DNA from: Kribbella pratensis
GTDB lineage: Bacteria > Actinomycetota > Actinomycetes > Propionibacteriales > Kribbellaceae
Direction: 5' to 3'
Length of the DNA: 64,000 nucleotides
Assembly (NCBI RefSeq): GCF_004365355.1
Contig: NZ_SODP01000003.1
Location: forward strand, 186,001-250,000
Shown: piece by piece, positions 8,055 to 17,402 of the stretch
Numbering within the stretch: position 1 is the first letter of the stretch
Layout: each line of letters opens with the position of its first letter
Position numbers and translations under genes: made by a program
Notes under the pieces: model-generated
What the model was told of the DNA's origin: nothing
The model's database searches: none
Seen by the model: the letters and a program-made list of their open reading frames with translations, nothing else

Positions 8055-9737
8055 ATGGGTCACGTGGATGTCGGCGGTGTGGGGTACGAGTTGCCGGACG
8101 GGCGGGTGTTGCTGGACGACATCACGTTCCGGGTCGGGGACGGTGCGAAGGTCGCACTGGTCGGTGCGAACGGCTCCGGCAAGACCACGCTGACCCGGAT
8201 CATCGCGGGCGACCTGAAGGCCCACAGCGGCAGCATCTCCCGGTCGGGCGGGCTGGGCGTGATGCGGCAGTTCGTCGGCTCGGTGCGCGACTCGTCGACC
8301 GTCCGGGACCTGCTGCTGGCCGTTGCGCCGGAGCGGATCCAGCAGGCCGCGGCCAAGCTGGACAAGGCCGAGCTGGCGATGATGGAGGACGACACCGAGA
8401 AGACCCAGCTCAAATACGCGCAGGCCGTGTCGGACTGGGGCGAGGTCGGCGGGTACGACGCCGAGGTGTTGTGGGACGTGTGTACGACGGCAGCACTCGG
8501 CGTACCGTTCGACCGCTGTCGCTGGCGTGAGGTGAAGACGCTGTCCGGCGGCGAGCAGAAGCGCCTGGTGCTGGAGGCGCTGCTGCGCGGGCCGGACGAG
8601 GTACTGATCCTGGACGAGCCGGACAACTACCTCGACGTACCCGGGAAGCGCTGGCTCGAGGAGCAGCTGCGTAGTAGTGACAAGACCGTGCTCTACATCA
8701 GCCACGACCGGGAGCTGCTGGCCAACACCGCTACCCGGATCGTCACGGTCGAGCTGGGTGCCGCGGGCAACACCGCGTGGACGCACGGTGGCGGCTTCGC
8801 GACGTACCACGAAGCGCGGCGGCACCGGTTCGAGCGGTTCGAGGAGCTGCGCAAGCGGTGGGACGAGGAGCACGCGAAGCTCCGGGCGCAGATGCTGATG
8901 TACAAGCAGAAGGCGGCGTACAACTCCGACATGGCGTCGCGCTACCGCGCGTCCCAGACCCGGCTGCGCAAGTTCGAGGAGGCTGGGCCGCCACAGGCGT
9001 TGCCGCGCGAGCAGAAGGTCAGCATGCGCCTCACCGGCGGCCGCACCGGCAAGCGGGCCGTCGTGTGCACCCAGCTCGAGCTGACCGGTCTGATGAAGCC
9101 GTTCGACCTGGAGGTCTGGTACGGCGAACGTGTTGCCGTGCTGGGATCGAACGGGTCCGGCAAGTCCCACTTCCTGCGGCTGCTGGCCAATGGTGGTTCG
9201 GATCCGGATGTGGAGCACCAGCCGGTCGGTGAGGTGAAGATCGCTCCGGTGGCGCACACCGGCAACGCGAAGCTCGGTGCACGCGTACGGCCCGGTTGGT
9301 TCGCGCAGACGCATGAGCACCCGGAGTTGATGGGCCGGACGTTGCTGGAGATCCTGCACCGCGGTGACGACCACCGTGAGGGCATGGGGCGTGAGCTGGC
9401 GTCACGCAAGCTGGACCGGTACGAGCTGGCGCATGCGGCCGAGCAGACCTTCGACAGTCTGTCCGGTGGGCAGCAGGCCCGGTTCCAGATCCTGCTGCTC
9501 GAGCTGTCGGGCGCAACGCTGCTCCTGCTCGACGAGCCCACCGACAACCTGGACGTCGAGTCCGCGGAGGCACTGGAGGACGGTCTGGACGCCTTCGACG
9601 GCACAGTGCTCGCCGTGACCCACGACCGCTGGTTCGCCAGGGGCTTCGACCGCTACCTCGTCTTCGGCGCCGACGGCTCCGTCTACGAACCCGACGAACC
9701 AGTCTGGGACGAAGGCCGCGTAGAGCGCGCACGCTGA
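8055..9737 (+). CDS. ABC-F family ATPase
   Basis: A 560-aa soluble protein with two ABC ATPase domains and no membrane segment. Domain 1: Walker A GANGSGKTT (~34-42), signature LSGGEQ, Walker B VLILDEPDNYLD. Domain 2: Walker A GSNGSGKS, signature LSGGQQ, Walker B LLLLDEPTDNLD. The charged helical linker between them is the ABC-F hallmark. These proteins act on the ribosome in translation factor or antibiotic-protection roles; which applies here cannot be told. No clear SD; CAGACT at 8043-8048 suggests a leaderless transcript. Confidence 0.9.
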   Translation: MGHVDVGGVGYELPDGRVLLDDITFRVGDGAKVALVGANGSGKTTLTRIIAGDLKAHSGSISRSGGLGVMRQFVGSVRDSSTVRDLLLAVAPERIQQAAAKLDKAELAMMEDDTEKTQLKYAQAVSDWGEVGGYDAEVLWDVCTTAALGVPFDRCRWREVKTLSGGEQKRLVLEALLRGPDEVLILDEPDNYLDVPGKRWLEEQLRSSDKTVLYISHDRELLANTATRIVTVELGAAGNTAWTHGGGFATYHEARRHRFERFEELRKRWDEEHAKLRAQMLMYKQKAAYNSDMASRYRASQTRLRKFEEAGPPQALPREQKVSMRLTGGRTGKRAVVCTQLELTGLMKPFDLEVWYGERVAVLGSNGSGKSHFLRLLANGGSDPDVEHQPVGEVKIAPVAHTGNAKLGARVRPGWFAQTHEHPELMGRTLLEILHRGDDHREGMGRELASRKLDRYELAHAAEQTFDSLSGGQQARFQILLLELSGATLLLLDEPTDNLDVESAEALEDGLDAFDGTVLAVTHDRWFARGFDRYLVFGADGSVYEPDEPVWDEGRVERAR

Positions 9738-9775
9738 CCCTTAGAGTTCTCCCACACCGTGGAGGGGGAACTCCG

Positions 9776-11527
9776 ATGACAGCCGATGTGGCCGCTCGCT
9801 GGGCCGGCACCGTTGTCCCGAGCTGGATCTACCGCTGGCTGATGCCCACAGGCTGGGTCGCTGCCATCGTGGTGTCGGTCGCGTCCGACACCGGTCGGTG
9901 CTCGGTCGAGGACCCCACGGTGTGCGGGCCGGACCGGACCTTCTCACTGGCGTTGATCGCCTGCTTCGCGGCGCTTGTGCTGCTCTGGTGGCAGCCGGTC
10001 CTGGCAGCGGCAGCCGGCTTGCTGTTCCTGGTTATCGAGCTCCGGTACGACGATGTGGCAGGCGCGCGCACCGCCTGGACGGTGTACGGCGCGGCGTGCA
10101 CCGCTCTGCTCGTCTGGCTCGTTGTCAGTCGTCTGAGGCAACGATCCGTGGCAGCCGGTGTGCCGCGGCGAGAGGTGCGGGTTCCGGCGGCCGCACGGAT
10201 CGGTGTGACCACCAGGCTCCTCGTAGCCGGGGCTCTGGTGCTCGTGGGCGTCGGTGCGCTCGGTCTGATGCGGTGGCAGGACCAGCGCGAGGAGACCCAC
10301 CTGCGCCGCGCTGTCGAGCAGACAGCCGTTGTGAAGAGCCAGACCGACGACGGGGACCTCGTCCTCCAGCTGCCTGACGGTCGCCACCACACCGTGACCA
10401 TGCTGGACGACTATGCCGTCGGCGACAGCATCCCGGTCCTCGTCGACCCCGCCGACAGCGGCTGGCTCCGGCCGCGCGCAGAGCTCGCCGACTACACCTA
10501 CTGGTACACGATCGCGGGCGGTGCCTGGGTGTTGGCGATCCTGTTCGTACTGCGCGACGTACGCCTCCGCCGGGCCCGCCCCCGCAGGGCCTGGACGGGG
10601 CAAGGCCTTCCGGTCCGCATCGAGCCGGACTCCTCCGGCGCCTTCGCGGTCCGATCGGCGGATGGTGCGGTCCTGCTGGGCTTCCTGAACACCGAACTGG
10701 ACGACGACGAGGGCGATGCGCGGCTGTTCGACGCTTTCGACGCGTTGGACGAGGAGGAGAACGAGGCGCCGGCCAAGCTGAAGAGGGAGTGGGAGGAGAC
10801 CCTTCGGCGGTACCGGGGCGAGGCGTTGCTGCTAGGAGACCTGGCTGAGGGCAGTTGGCCGTCGCTGCTGCTCGGTGAGCAGGTCCTCCGGCCGATAGGT
10901 CCGTTCCGGGCGCCGCGCCGGATGCCATGGCAGACCGAGTCAGTGGACGGACTGCCTCAGGATCGCGTCACTCGAGCAACCAAGGGCGTGCCGTTGGAGC
11001 CGACCCAGGAGTTGCCGACCCTGCCCTGGGAGGTGCCTCTGGAGACCAAGCCGTGGTGGGACCGCCCAGGGCTCGTCGCCGTACTGGTGCTGGCACCTGT
11101 CGTGATCGGGGCCCTAGCGGTGTGGGGCGAGTGGTTCCTGGCGATTGTGGGGACTCTGATCGCCGGGCAGATGGTTCACTTTGTCGGCGTACGGACGTTC
11201 TACCGGGTGACGGCCACCGCGACTGACCTGTGGATTCGCAGCGGCTGGTTCGAGAGGCGCGTGCCCTGGCGGTCCGTCGAGACGGTGGAGGTCGACGAGG
11301 ACCGGCTGAACCTCGAGAGTGGGGACGACTGGCACGCTGTGGGCGGCATCGAGAAGAAGCAGGTAGCCCGCGTGGCCGCGGTGTTCGAGACGCTGCGGGT
11401 GCGGTCTCGCACGGGTCTGCCGGTGGAGGCCGTCGGTCGTCGTGTCGCGCACTGTCTGGTGATCGATGTCGTCTTCCTGACCGTCTGCGCACTGATCCTC
11501 GTGCTCGCGCGCTGGAACTCGTTCTAG
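9776..11527 (+). CDS. Multi-pass membrane protein of unknown function
   Basis: A 583-aa protein with about seven to nine hydrophobic segments: four in the first 165 residues, one near 240-262, a pair near 430-475 and one at the C-terminus. Soluble acidic domains lie between. The segment after the 430-475 pair (TFYRVTATATDLWIRSGWFE, then VPWRSVETVEVDEDRL) resembles bacterial PH-like domains. Strong SD GGAGGGG. It converges with the GH18-like gene, stops overlapping by 4 nt. No specific function can be assigned. Confidence 0.8.
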   Translation: MTADVAARWAGTVVPSWIYRWLMPTGWVAAIVVSVASDTGRCSVEDPTVCGPDRTFSLALIACFAALVLLWWQPVLAAAAGLLFLVIELRYDDVAGARTAWTVYGAACTALLVWLVVSRLRQRSVAAGVPRREVRVPAAARIGVTTRLLVAGALVLVGVGALGLMRWQDQREETHLRRAVEQTAVVKSQTDDGDLVLQLPDGRHHTVTMLDDYAVGDSIPVLVDPADSGWLRPRAELADYTYWYTIAGGAWVLAILFVLRDVRLRRARPRRAWTGQGLPVRIEPDSSGAFAVRSADGAVLLGFLNTELDDDEGDARLFDAFDALDEEENEAPAKLKREWEETLRRYRGEALLLGDLAEGSWPSLLLGEQVLRPIGPFRAPRRMPWQTESVDGLPQDRVTRATKGVPLEPTQELPTLPWEVPLETKPWWDRPGLVAVLVLAPVVIGALAVWGEWFLAIVGTLIAGQMVHFVGVRTFYRVTATATDLWIRSGWFERRVPWRSVETVEVDEDRLNLESGDDWHAVGGIEKKQVARVAAVFETLRVRSRTGLPVEAVGRRVAHCLVIDVVFLTVCALILVLARWNSF

Positions 11528-12531
11528 GGCGCGAGGCACCAGCCGTCGCGGTAGGCGGTCCAGTTGGCTTCGGTGGCGGTGAAGTCGACGTACAGAGCCA
11601 GTCCGAAGTTCTGGCGGGTTGAGTTGCCGAGGCCGAGGCGGGCGCCGCGGACTGCTGCGGTGACCGTTTCGGCGTGGCCCCAGTGGGACGGGTTGCTCTC
11701 CCAGTACGCCGGGAGGCCCATGAGGAGGACCGTGTTCGGGGGAGTGACCTCTAGCGCCAGCTCGGTCTGCTTGGCGACGTACCCGCCGTACAAGGACTCC
11801 AGCGGCATCGCGGTGTCGTAGGACATGACGGCGATCTCGTCGACGCGGCTCGCCACCTTGGCGAAGTACTCCTGCGACCACCACTTGTCGATCGGGATTG
11901 CGTGCAGGTACCAGAGTGGGTCGATCTGCGCCGCTGCGACCGAGAGGGTGGTGCCGAGTGCGCGTGTCTCGTCCAGCACGGCCAGGTAGCCCGTCGAGCC
12001 GGAGCGGACCGGCTCGAAGTCGTAGTGGATGCCCTGGAAGCCCTGTGCCAGCACGGCTTTCGCCGATGCGACCACCTGCTGGCGGACAGCCGGATCGTCG
12101 AGGTTCATGCCAGGGTTCTTGCCCGGTTGTACGACGTCGCCGAGCCAGGCCTGCACGCGTACGACGGGGGCCGCCGCGTGCATCGCGTCGACGAACCAGC
12201 TCGCCTTCGGCGAAACCTTTGCCAACGGCAACGAACCGTCGTGCTCGAGCGGACCGGTGTGTACGTACACATCGCGGATTCCGGTGCTTTGCAGGCGCTG
12301 CGCCAGTGCGGTCACGTCGGCGGTGGTCTTCCGGCCGTCGACCCAGGCGTGTCCGAGCCAGAGCGCGTCGTGGTTGCGAGTGCGCGCCCCGGCCGACGGC
12401 TCACCGGCGTACTGCAAGCGAAGTGAGGCCGCGTAGGTACCGAGGGGAGCGATCATCAGGACGACGACAGCGAGCGCGGCCGAGACGAGGATTCGGCGGG
12501 CGCGGGACCACGAGCGCCAGCGGCGTCTCAC
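11524..12531 (-). CDS. Membrane-anchored GH18-like glycosidase-fold protein
   Basis: A 335-aa protein with an N-terminal signal or anchor (~12-36) and a TIM-barrel-like body. GFQGIHYDFEPV matches the GH18 active-site strand (DGxxxDxE), keeping the Asp and the putative catalytic Glu; other barrel strands (VRVQAWLGD, DEIAVMSYDT, VLLMGLPAYWE) fit chitinase-like proteins. Substrate unknown, likely an exported polysaccharide or peptidoglycan sugar. Its ATG overlaps the stop of the TetR gene by 4 nt, so the two form an operon. Confidence 0.75.
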   Translation of the reverse strand: MRRRWRSWSRARRILVSAALAVVVLMIAPLGTYAASLRLQYAGEPSAGARTRNHDALWLGHAWVDGRKTTADVTALAQRLQSTGIRDVYVHTGPLEHDGSLPLAKVSPKASWFVDAMHAAAPVVRVQAWLGDVVQPGKNPGMNLDDPAVRQQVVASAKAVLAQGFQGIHYDFEPVRSGSTGYLAVLDETRALGTTLSVAAAQIDPLWYLHAIPIDKWWSQEYFAKVASRVDEIAVMSYDTAMPLESLYGGYVAKQTELALEVTPPNTVLLMGLPAYWESNPSHWGHAETVTAAVRGARLGLGNSTRQNFGLALYVDFTATEANWTAYRDGWCLAP

Positions 12532-13076
12532 GAACGCGGCGCCAGGCCGTCGTAGATCAGGGCGAGCATCCGGTCGCGGACCGGTGGCTCGAGTTTGGCC
12601 GCGGTCGCGCCGCGGGACGCGCCGATCATCAGCGCGTACACCTCGGCCATCTCCGCGTCCGATCGCACGGCACCGGCCCGTTGCGCCGCGGTAAGTAGGC
12701 CGTTGAATGCCTCCCGCATGCCGCGGCCGGCAGCTCGTGCTTCCTCGCCGGCAGCTGCGCCGGCCGCGGTCAGCGCCTCGCCGATCGCCAGCTTCGACGC
12801 CGATTCGGACACGACCTGCGTGAAGAACTCGAAGAACGCCTTGCCCGGATCGTCGCTGCCGGCCAGTTCGAGCGCGCGGTCCCGCAGGCGCTCGAGCCGC
12901 AACGTCAGCACGGCCTCGAGCAGTTCGGTCTTGGTGGGGAAGTGCCGGAACACGGTGGCGATGCCGACCCCCGCCAGTCGCGCGACATCGTCGGTGGACG
13001 CGCTCGGCGATCGCCCGAAGACATCGTCCGCCGCGGTCATGATCCTGGCTCGGTTGTCGCGCGCGTCTGCTCGCAC
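12528..13076 (-). CDS. TetR family transcriptional regulator
   Basis: A 182-aa regulator. N-terminal helix-turn-helix with TDDVARLAGVGIATVFRHFPTKTELLEAV is typical of TetR proteins; the rest is a helical ligand-binding domain. GTG start with SD-like AGGGGAG. It is divergent from the SnoaL-like gene across 121 nt that hold two similar imperfect palindromes, the likely operators, so it probably represses itself and that neighbour. Confidence 0.9.
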   Translation of the reverse strand: MRADARDNRARIMTAADDVFGRSPSASTDDVARLAGVGIATVFRHFPTKTELLEAVLTLRLERLRDRALELAGSDDPGKAFFEFFTQVVSESASKLAIGEALTAAGAAAGEEARAAGRGMREAFNGLLTAAQRAGAVRSDAEMAEVYALMIGASRGATAAKLEPPVRDRMLALIYDGLAPRS

Positions 13077-13138
13077 CCCAGCTCCCCTTCGTCGCCCTCA
13101 GCCCAAGAGACGCTGCGAACCGGCTCAGGGTTGTAAAC

Positions 13139-13174
13139 GAAGTCGTTACTCCATATATTCGAAGTCATCACTCC
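13139..13174. promoter_or_regulatory. Paired imperfect palindromes, likely TetR operators
   Basis: GAAGTCGTTACTCC (13139-13152) and GAAGTCATCACTCC (13161-13174) differ at two positions and start 22 bp apart, about two helical turns. Each has the form G(A/G)AGT-N4-ACT(C/T)C. They lie in the AT-rich gap between the TetR gene and the SnoaL-like gene. Binding by the adjacent TetR is inferred. Confidence 0.6.
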
Positions 13175-13197
13175 GTTTATCTCCTGTGAGGAATCCG

Positions 13198-13653
13198 ATG
13201 ACTCCCGAAGAGCTCTTCCTGAAGCTGGTCCACGGCGTCGCCGACCGCGACTTCGCCGTACTGCCGGGCCTGTACGCCGAGCAGACCGACGTACGCCACC
13301 CGATGAACCCGTATGGCGACCACCCGCTGCTGACCCGCGCCGCCCTCGAGGAGCACTTCGGCGTGAACGGTCCGCGGGTGAGCGAGGTGGTCCGCTTCCA
13401 GCCGGCCAACATCCGCGTCCATCAGACGGCCGACCCCGAGGTGATCGTTGCCGAATTCGAGTACGCCGGCACTGTGCTGGCGACTGGCGAGCCGTTCACC
13501 GCCCCTGCGATCTTCGTACTCCGGGTCCGCGACGGCCTGATCGTCGAGTCCCGCGACTACATCGACCACCTGGCGATGATCCGAGCCCGCGGCCAGGTCG
13601 ACCAACTCATCACCCACCTCCGGGAACCGTCCGCCACCCCCGCCACGTCCTAG
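13198..13653 (+). CDS. SnoaL-like (NTF2-fold) protein
   Basis: A 151-aa protein of the SnoaL/NTF2-like cone fold (ELFLKLVHGVADRDFAVLPGLYAEQTDVRHP start; a final strand VLRVRDGLIVESRDYIDH). Such proteins are small isomerases, hydrolases or ligand binders; the reaction is not predictable. The ATG has a GAGGA SD. The paired operator upstream puts it under likely control of the divergent TetR. Confidence 0.8.
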   Translation: MTPEELFLKLVHGVADRDFAVLPGLYAEQTDVRHPMNPYGDHPLLTRAALEEHFGVNGPRVSEVVRFQPANIRVHQTADPEVIVAEFEYAGTVLATGEPFTAPAIFVLRVRDGLIVESRDYIDHLAMIRARGQVDQLITHLREPSATPATS

Positions 13654-13746
13654 CCCCAGAGCCGCCCGATGGCCCCGGACCGAGACACCAAGCCCGCCCG
13701 GGGCCATCTCCAATTCCCCACCCCGCTCGTGCCGCCATCGGGCTGG

Positions 13747-14556
13747 TCAGCGGGGGTGGGGGTCGGTGAAGTGGTAGTGCTGGGCGAGGGTTGAGGTGCG
13801 GAGTACTTGGCCGGTGTGGTGGATGACGTTTGGGTCGGTGGCTAGGGCTGCGACTGCTCGGCCGACGAAGAGTGGGGATTCGGAGTCGGTCAGGTCGATG
13901 AACTCCGCCGCGCGGAGGACCGACTCGGTGCGCACGAGGCCGGGATAGAGCGAAACCGCGGTGACGCCGTGGTCGCGGAGTTCGTGGGCCATGCACGCGA
14001 TCATGTGGTCGGTTGCCGCTTTTGCAGCGCCGTACGCGACGCCGGTTTCGGTCTTCTCGGCACCTTCCGACGACACGTTGACGATCAGGCCGGACCCGGC
14101 GGTGACCATAGTCGGAGCTGCCGCAACAGTCGTCACGTAGTGCGCTCGTACGCCGGCCTGGAACGCTGAATCCCAGCGCTCGAGGGGCTGCGTCCAGAAA
14201 CCGGCCTCCTCCCAGAACGGCGTACCGTCCCAGAAGTACTCGTAACCGCCCCACACGTTGTTGACGAGTACGTCGATCCGCCCGGCCTCATCAACCACCC
14301 GCCGCACGGCGGCCCGCGTCTGCTCGTCATCGCGATGGTCACACGCGATCGCCACCCCGCGCCCACCCAGCGCGGTGACCTCCGCCGCGGTCTCCTCGAC
14401 AGTCCCCGGCAGCGGCGTGGGCGGCGCCGCGCCAGTCGTCGTCCGCCCGGTCACGTAAACAGTCGCCCCCTGCTCGGCGAGCCCGAGAGCGATCCCCTTC
14501 CCCACCCCACGACTCGCCCCGGTGACGAGCGCAACCTTCCCCACCAACGTCGCCAT
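13747..14556 (-). CDS. Short-chain dehydrogenase/reductase (SDR)
   Basis: A 269-aa classical SDR oxidoreductase. Cofactor motif TGASRGVGKG near residue 13, structural NNVWGG in place of NNAG, catalytic Ser in NVSSEG and YGAAK (Y-x3-K) are all present. The Arg/Thr-rich stretch after beta-2 (TGRTTTGA) hints at NADP preference. The substrate is unknown. It stands alone between the SnoaL-like gene and gltA. Confidence 0.88.
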   Translation of the reverse strand: MATLVGKVALVTGASRGVGKGIALGLAEQGATVYVTGRTTTGAAPPTPLPGTVEETAAEVTALGGRGVAIACDHRDDEQTRAAVRRVVDEAGRIDVLVNNVWGGYEYFWDGTPFWEEAGFWTQPLERWDSAFQAGVRAHYVTTVAAAPTMVTAGSGLIVNVSSEGAEKTETGVAYGAAKAATDHMIACMAHELRDHGVTAVSLYPGLVRTESVLRAAEFIDLTDSESPLFVGRAVAALATDPNVIHHTGQVLRTSTLAQHYHFTDPHPR

Positions 14557-14784
14557 TGACCGAAGCTAACAGCGCCCACAGACAGAAAACCGCGGAGCAG
14601 GCCTCTAGATGTCCGCCGGCGGCTGCGGTCCGTCGGGGCGGCAGCGCGAGCACCAGGTCGCAACGCCGGCGACACTTGGACGGGACGCATCCGGCGGGCC
14701 GAGGTGGAGCGCGCGGAGTGGTTGCGGTGAGGAGCGGAGCGACGAAGGTAGCGCCTGCGAAGGGACGCGGGGGCCTACAAGCAA
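14557..14784. other. Gene-free stretch downstream of gltA
   Basis: 228 bp between the SDR start and the gltA terminator. I see no convincing coding, RNA or repeat signal; short open frames here have no SD and no recognisable protein. Confidence 0.5.
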
Positions 14785-14819
14785 ACGGCCCCTCGACCAG
14801 GGAGTGGTCGAGGGGCCGT
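14785..14819 (-). terminator. Intrinsic terminator of gltA
   Basis: A 15-bp perfect stem with a 5-nt loop (arms 14785-14799 and 14805-14819) 12 nt past the gltA stop. On the minus strand it is followed by TTTGC. Strong GC-rich stem. Confidence 0.85.
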
Positions 14820-14831
14820 ACAAAGAGAGGG

Positions 14832-16118
14832 TCAGCGGTCGCCCATGGGGACGTACTGGACGCCTCGGGCGCCGGTGTAGATCTGCTTGGGGCGGGCGAT
14901 CTTCTGGTCGCCGTCGCCGAGCATTTCGAGCCACTGGGCCAGCCAGCCGGAGGTGCGGGGGATGGCGAACAGGACCGTGAACATCTCCGGCGGGAACTGC
15001 AGGGCCTCGTAGATCAGGCCGGAGTAGAAGTCGACGTTCGGGTAGAGCTTGCGGGAGACGAAGTACTCGTCCTCCAGCGCGATCTTCTCCAGCTCGACGG
15101 CGATCTTCAGCAGCGGGTTGATGCCGGTGACCTCGAAGACGTCGTCGGCGGCCTTCTTGATGATCTTCGCGCGCGGGTCGTAGTTCTTGTAGACCCGGTG
15201 GCCGAAGCCCATCAGCCGCTCTTCGCCGTTCTTCACGCCCTCGATGAACGAACCGACGTTGTCGACCGAACCGATCCGGCGGAGCATCTTCAGCACGGCC
15301 TCGTTGGCGCCGCCGTGCAGCGGGCCGTAGAGGGCACCGATCCCGCCGGCCACCGCGGTGTACGGGTCGACCTGGGTGGAGCCGATCGCGCGGACCGCGT
15401 TGGTGGACGCGTTCTGCTCGTGGTCGGCGTGCAGGATGAACAGGATCTCCAGCGCCCGCACCAGGCGGTCGTCGGCGGCGTACTTCGGCTCGCTCATCTT
15501 GAACAGCATCGACAGGAAGTTCGCCGTGTAGCTGAGCTCGTTGTCCGGGTACACGTACGGCTTGCCCTGCGCGTGGCGGAACGCGAACGCGCCCAGCGTC
15601 GGCATCTTGGCGATCAGCCGGCGGATCTGCAGCGCCCGCGACTCCTCGTCGAAGATGTTGCGCGACTCGGGGTAGAACGTGGACAGCGCGCCGACCGAGG
15701 CCAGCAGCATGCCCATCGGGTGTGCGTCGTACCGGAAGCCCTGCATGAAGGTCTTCAGGTTCTCGTGCACGAACGTGTGATACGTCACGTCGTGTGCCCA
15801 GGCCTCGTACTCCGCCTTGTTGGGCAGCTTGCCGTTCACCAGGAGGTACGCGACCTCGAGGTAGTTGGACTGCTCGGCGAGCTGCTCGATCGGGTACCCG
15901 CGGTACTCCAGGATGCCCTTGTCGCCGTCGATGAACGTGACGGAGGAGCGGCAGGACGCGGTGTTGACGAAGCCCGGGTCGTAGGTGGCCAGGCCACCGT
16001 CGCCGTCGGATGCGCTGATCTGCTTGAGGTCGGCGGCACGGATAGTGCCATCGGTGATGGCAAGGTCGAAGTCCTTGCCGGTCCGGTTGTCCCGGACGGT
16101 GAGCGACTGTTCGGTCAC
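14832..16118 (-). CDS. gltA: Citrate synthase
   Basis: Condenses acetyl-CoA and oxaloacetate to citrate, the entry step of the TCA cycle. The 428-aa form matches the usual actinobacterial type II enzyme length. Catalytic His/His/Asp are seen in LHADHEQNAST, GPLHGGANEAV and YPNVDFYSG; substrate Arg in GFGHRVYKNYDPR. The frame extends 53 codons further upstream, but the GTG at 16118 has AGAGGG just upstream and aligns with the usual N-terminus, so I chose it. It is divergent from rplM. Confidence 0.95.
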   Translation of the reverse strand: MTEQSLTVRDNRTGKDFDLAITDGTIRAADLKQISASDGDGGLATYDPGFVNTASCRSSVTFIDGDKGILEYRGYPIEQLAEQSNYLEVAYLLVNGKLPNKAEYEAWAHDVTYHTFVHENLKTFMQGFRYDAHPMGMLLASVGALSTFYPESRNIFDEESRALQIRRLIAKMPTLGAFAFRHAQGKPYVYPDNELSYTANFLSMLFKMSEPKYAADDRLVRALEILFILHADHEQNASTNAVRAIGSTQVDPYTAVAGGIGALYGPLHGGANEAVLKMLRRIGSVDNVGSFIEGVKNGEERLMGFGHRVYKNYDPRAKIIKKAADDVFEVTGINPLLKIAVELEKIALEDEYFVSRKLYPNVDFYSGLIYEALQFPPEMFTVLFAIPRTSGWLAQWLEMLGDGDQKIARPKQIYTGARGVQYVPMGDR

Positions 16119-16268
16119 AATGCCCTCTTCGGAAGCTGGCGTCATCGCCTGGATGAATGAGGGTAGATCAGCCGGCGGGACGCGGGTTCGGACTGCAATC
16201 TTCACCGCTAAACTAGTGCGGTCCTCAGCTGCTTCCAAGCCGGGGTCCCCTCGGCGTGTGGGCTCGCT

Positions 16269-16298
16269 TTGACCCACGCGTGCCGTCGCCGGTATTCT
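16269..16298 (+). promoter_or_regulatory. Likely rplM promoter
   Basis: TTGACC (16269-16274), an 18-nt spacer and TATTCT (16293-16298) fit a housekeeping promoter. It would give a leader of about 90 nt before rplM, long enough for feedback by L13/S9, although no specific structure is recognised. Confidence 0.6.
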
Positions 16299-16394
16299 GG
16301 GCTGCTGTTGTGCGTTCCAGGTCGATGCCGTGTCGGCTGACCGCTCGCCGACGTCCAGTTTTAGTCAACCTCTGAGAAACGAAGGTCAACGACC

Positions 16395-16838
16395 GTGCGC
16401 ACGTACAGCCCGAAGCCTGCTGACGTCACTCGTGAGTGGCACGTGATCGACGCCACCGACGTCACGCTCGGTCGGCTCGCCGTCCAGATCGCCACCCTGC
16501 TGCGCGGCAAGCACAAGCCGACGTTCGCCCCGCACGTGGACGGCGGCGACTTCGTCATCGTCGTCAACGCCTCCAAGGTGGCCCTGTCGGGCACCAAGCG
16601 GACCGACAAGCTGGCGTACCGCCACTCGGGTCACCCGGGTGGTCTGACCGCGACGCCGATCGGCGAGATCCTCGACAAGGACCCGCGTAAGGCCGTCGAG
16701 AAGGCCGTCTGGGGGATGCTGCCGAAGAACCGCCTGAGCCGGAAGCTGCTGACCAAGCTGAAGGTGTACGCCGGCCCGGAGCACCCGCACACGGCCCAGC
16801 AGCCGAAGCCGTTCGAGATCACCCAGATCGCCCAGTAA
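16395..16838 (+). CDS. rplM: 50S ribosomal protein L13
   Basis: A 147-aa large-subunit protein; [20 protein letters not shown] and [17 protein letters not shown] are family signatures, as is [24 protein letters not shown] start 15 nt after GAAGG. It is followed by rpsI after 35 nt, the universal L13-S9 pair. Confidence 0.97.
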   Translation: MRTYSPKPADVTREWHVIDATDVTLGRLAVQIATLLRGKHKPTFAPHVDGGDFVIVVNASKVALSGTKRTDKLAYRHSGHPGGLTATPIGEILDKDPRKAVEKAVWGMLPKNRLSRKLLTKLKVYAGPEHPHTAQQPKPFEITQIAQ

Positions 16839-16873
16839 GCGATCGACGAACCAGGTAAACGAGGATTCACAGC

Positions 16874-17395
16874 GTGAGCGACATCACCACCGAGACCGAA
16901 GAGTTCGACCCCGAGGTCCCCATCGACAGCGAGGGCCCGGTCGCCTACACCTCCGAGACGAACCCGACTCCGGAGCAGCGCGCCGAGACGGGTCGGGTCG
17001 CGGTCATCAACCCGGCCGGCGCCACTGGTCGCCGCAAGGAGGCCGTCGCCCGCGTCCGGATCGTCCCGGGCACCGGCAAGTGGAAGATCAACGGGAAGGA
17101 CCTCGACGTCTACTTCCCGAACAAGGTCCACCAGCAGCACGTGAACGAGCCGTTCGTCGTCGCGGGCCTCGAGGGCTCGTACGACGTGATCGCCCGGATC
17201 AACGGCGGCGGTATCACCGGCCAGGCCGGTGCGCTGCAGCTCGGTGTCGCCCGCTGCCTGAACGCGGCCGACCTCGAGGCCAACCGTCCGGGTCTGAAGA
17301 AGGCCGGTCTGCTCACCCGCGACGCGCGGATCAAGGAGCGTAAGAAGGCCGGTCTCAAGAAGGCCCGTAAGGCGCCTCAGTACAGCAAGCGCTGA
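16874..17395 (+). CDS. rpsI: 30S ribosomal protein S9
   Basis: A 173-aa S9 with an acidic N-terminal extension of ~45 residues, common in actinobacteria, then the core ([23 protein letters not shown]...) and the typical C-terminus RKAPQYSKR that reaches the P-site tRNA. GTG start with GAGG upstream. Co-transcribed with rplM. Confidence 0.97.
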   Translation: MSDITTETEEFDPEVPIDSEGPVAYTSETNPTPEQRAETGRVAVINPAGATGRRKEAVARVRIVPGTGKWKINGKDLDVYFPNKVHQQHVNEPFVVAGLEGSYDVIARINGGGITGQAGALQLGVARCLNAADLEANRPGLKKAGLLTRDARIKERKKAGLKKARKAPQYSKR

Positions 17396-17402
17396 TCACC
17401 TG

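Noticed and set aside
14605-14934. Small minus-strand frame downstream of gltA
   Set aside because: It runs through the gltA terminator and 3' end; Arg/Pro-rich shadow.
16119-16277. N-terminal extension of citrate synthase to 16277
   Set aside because: The extra 53 codons do not resemble the family; GTG 16118 has an SD and gives the normal length.
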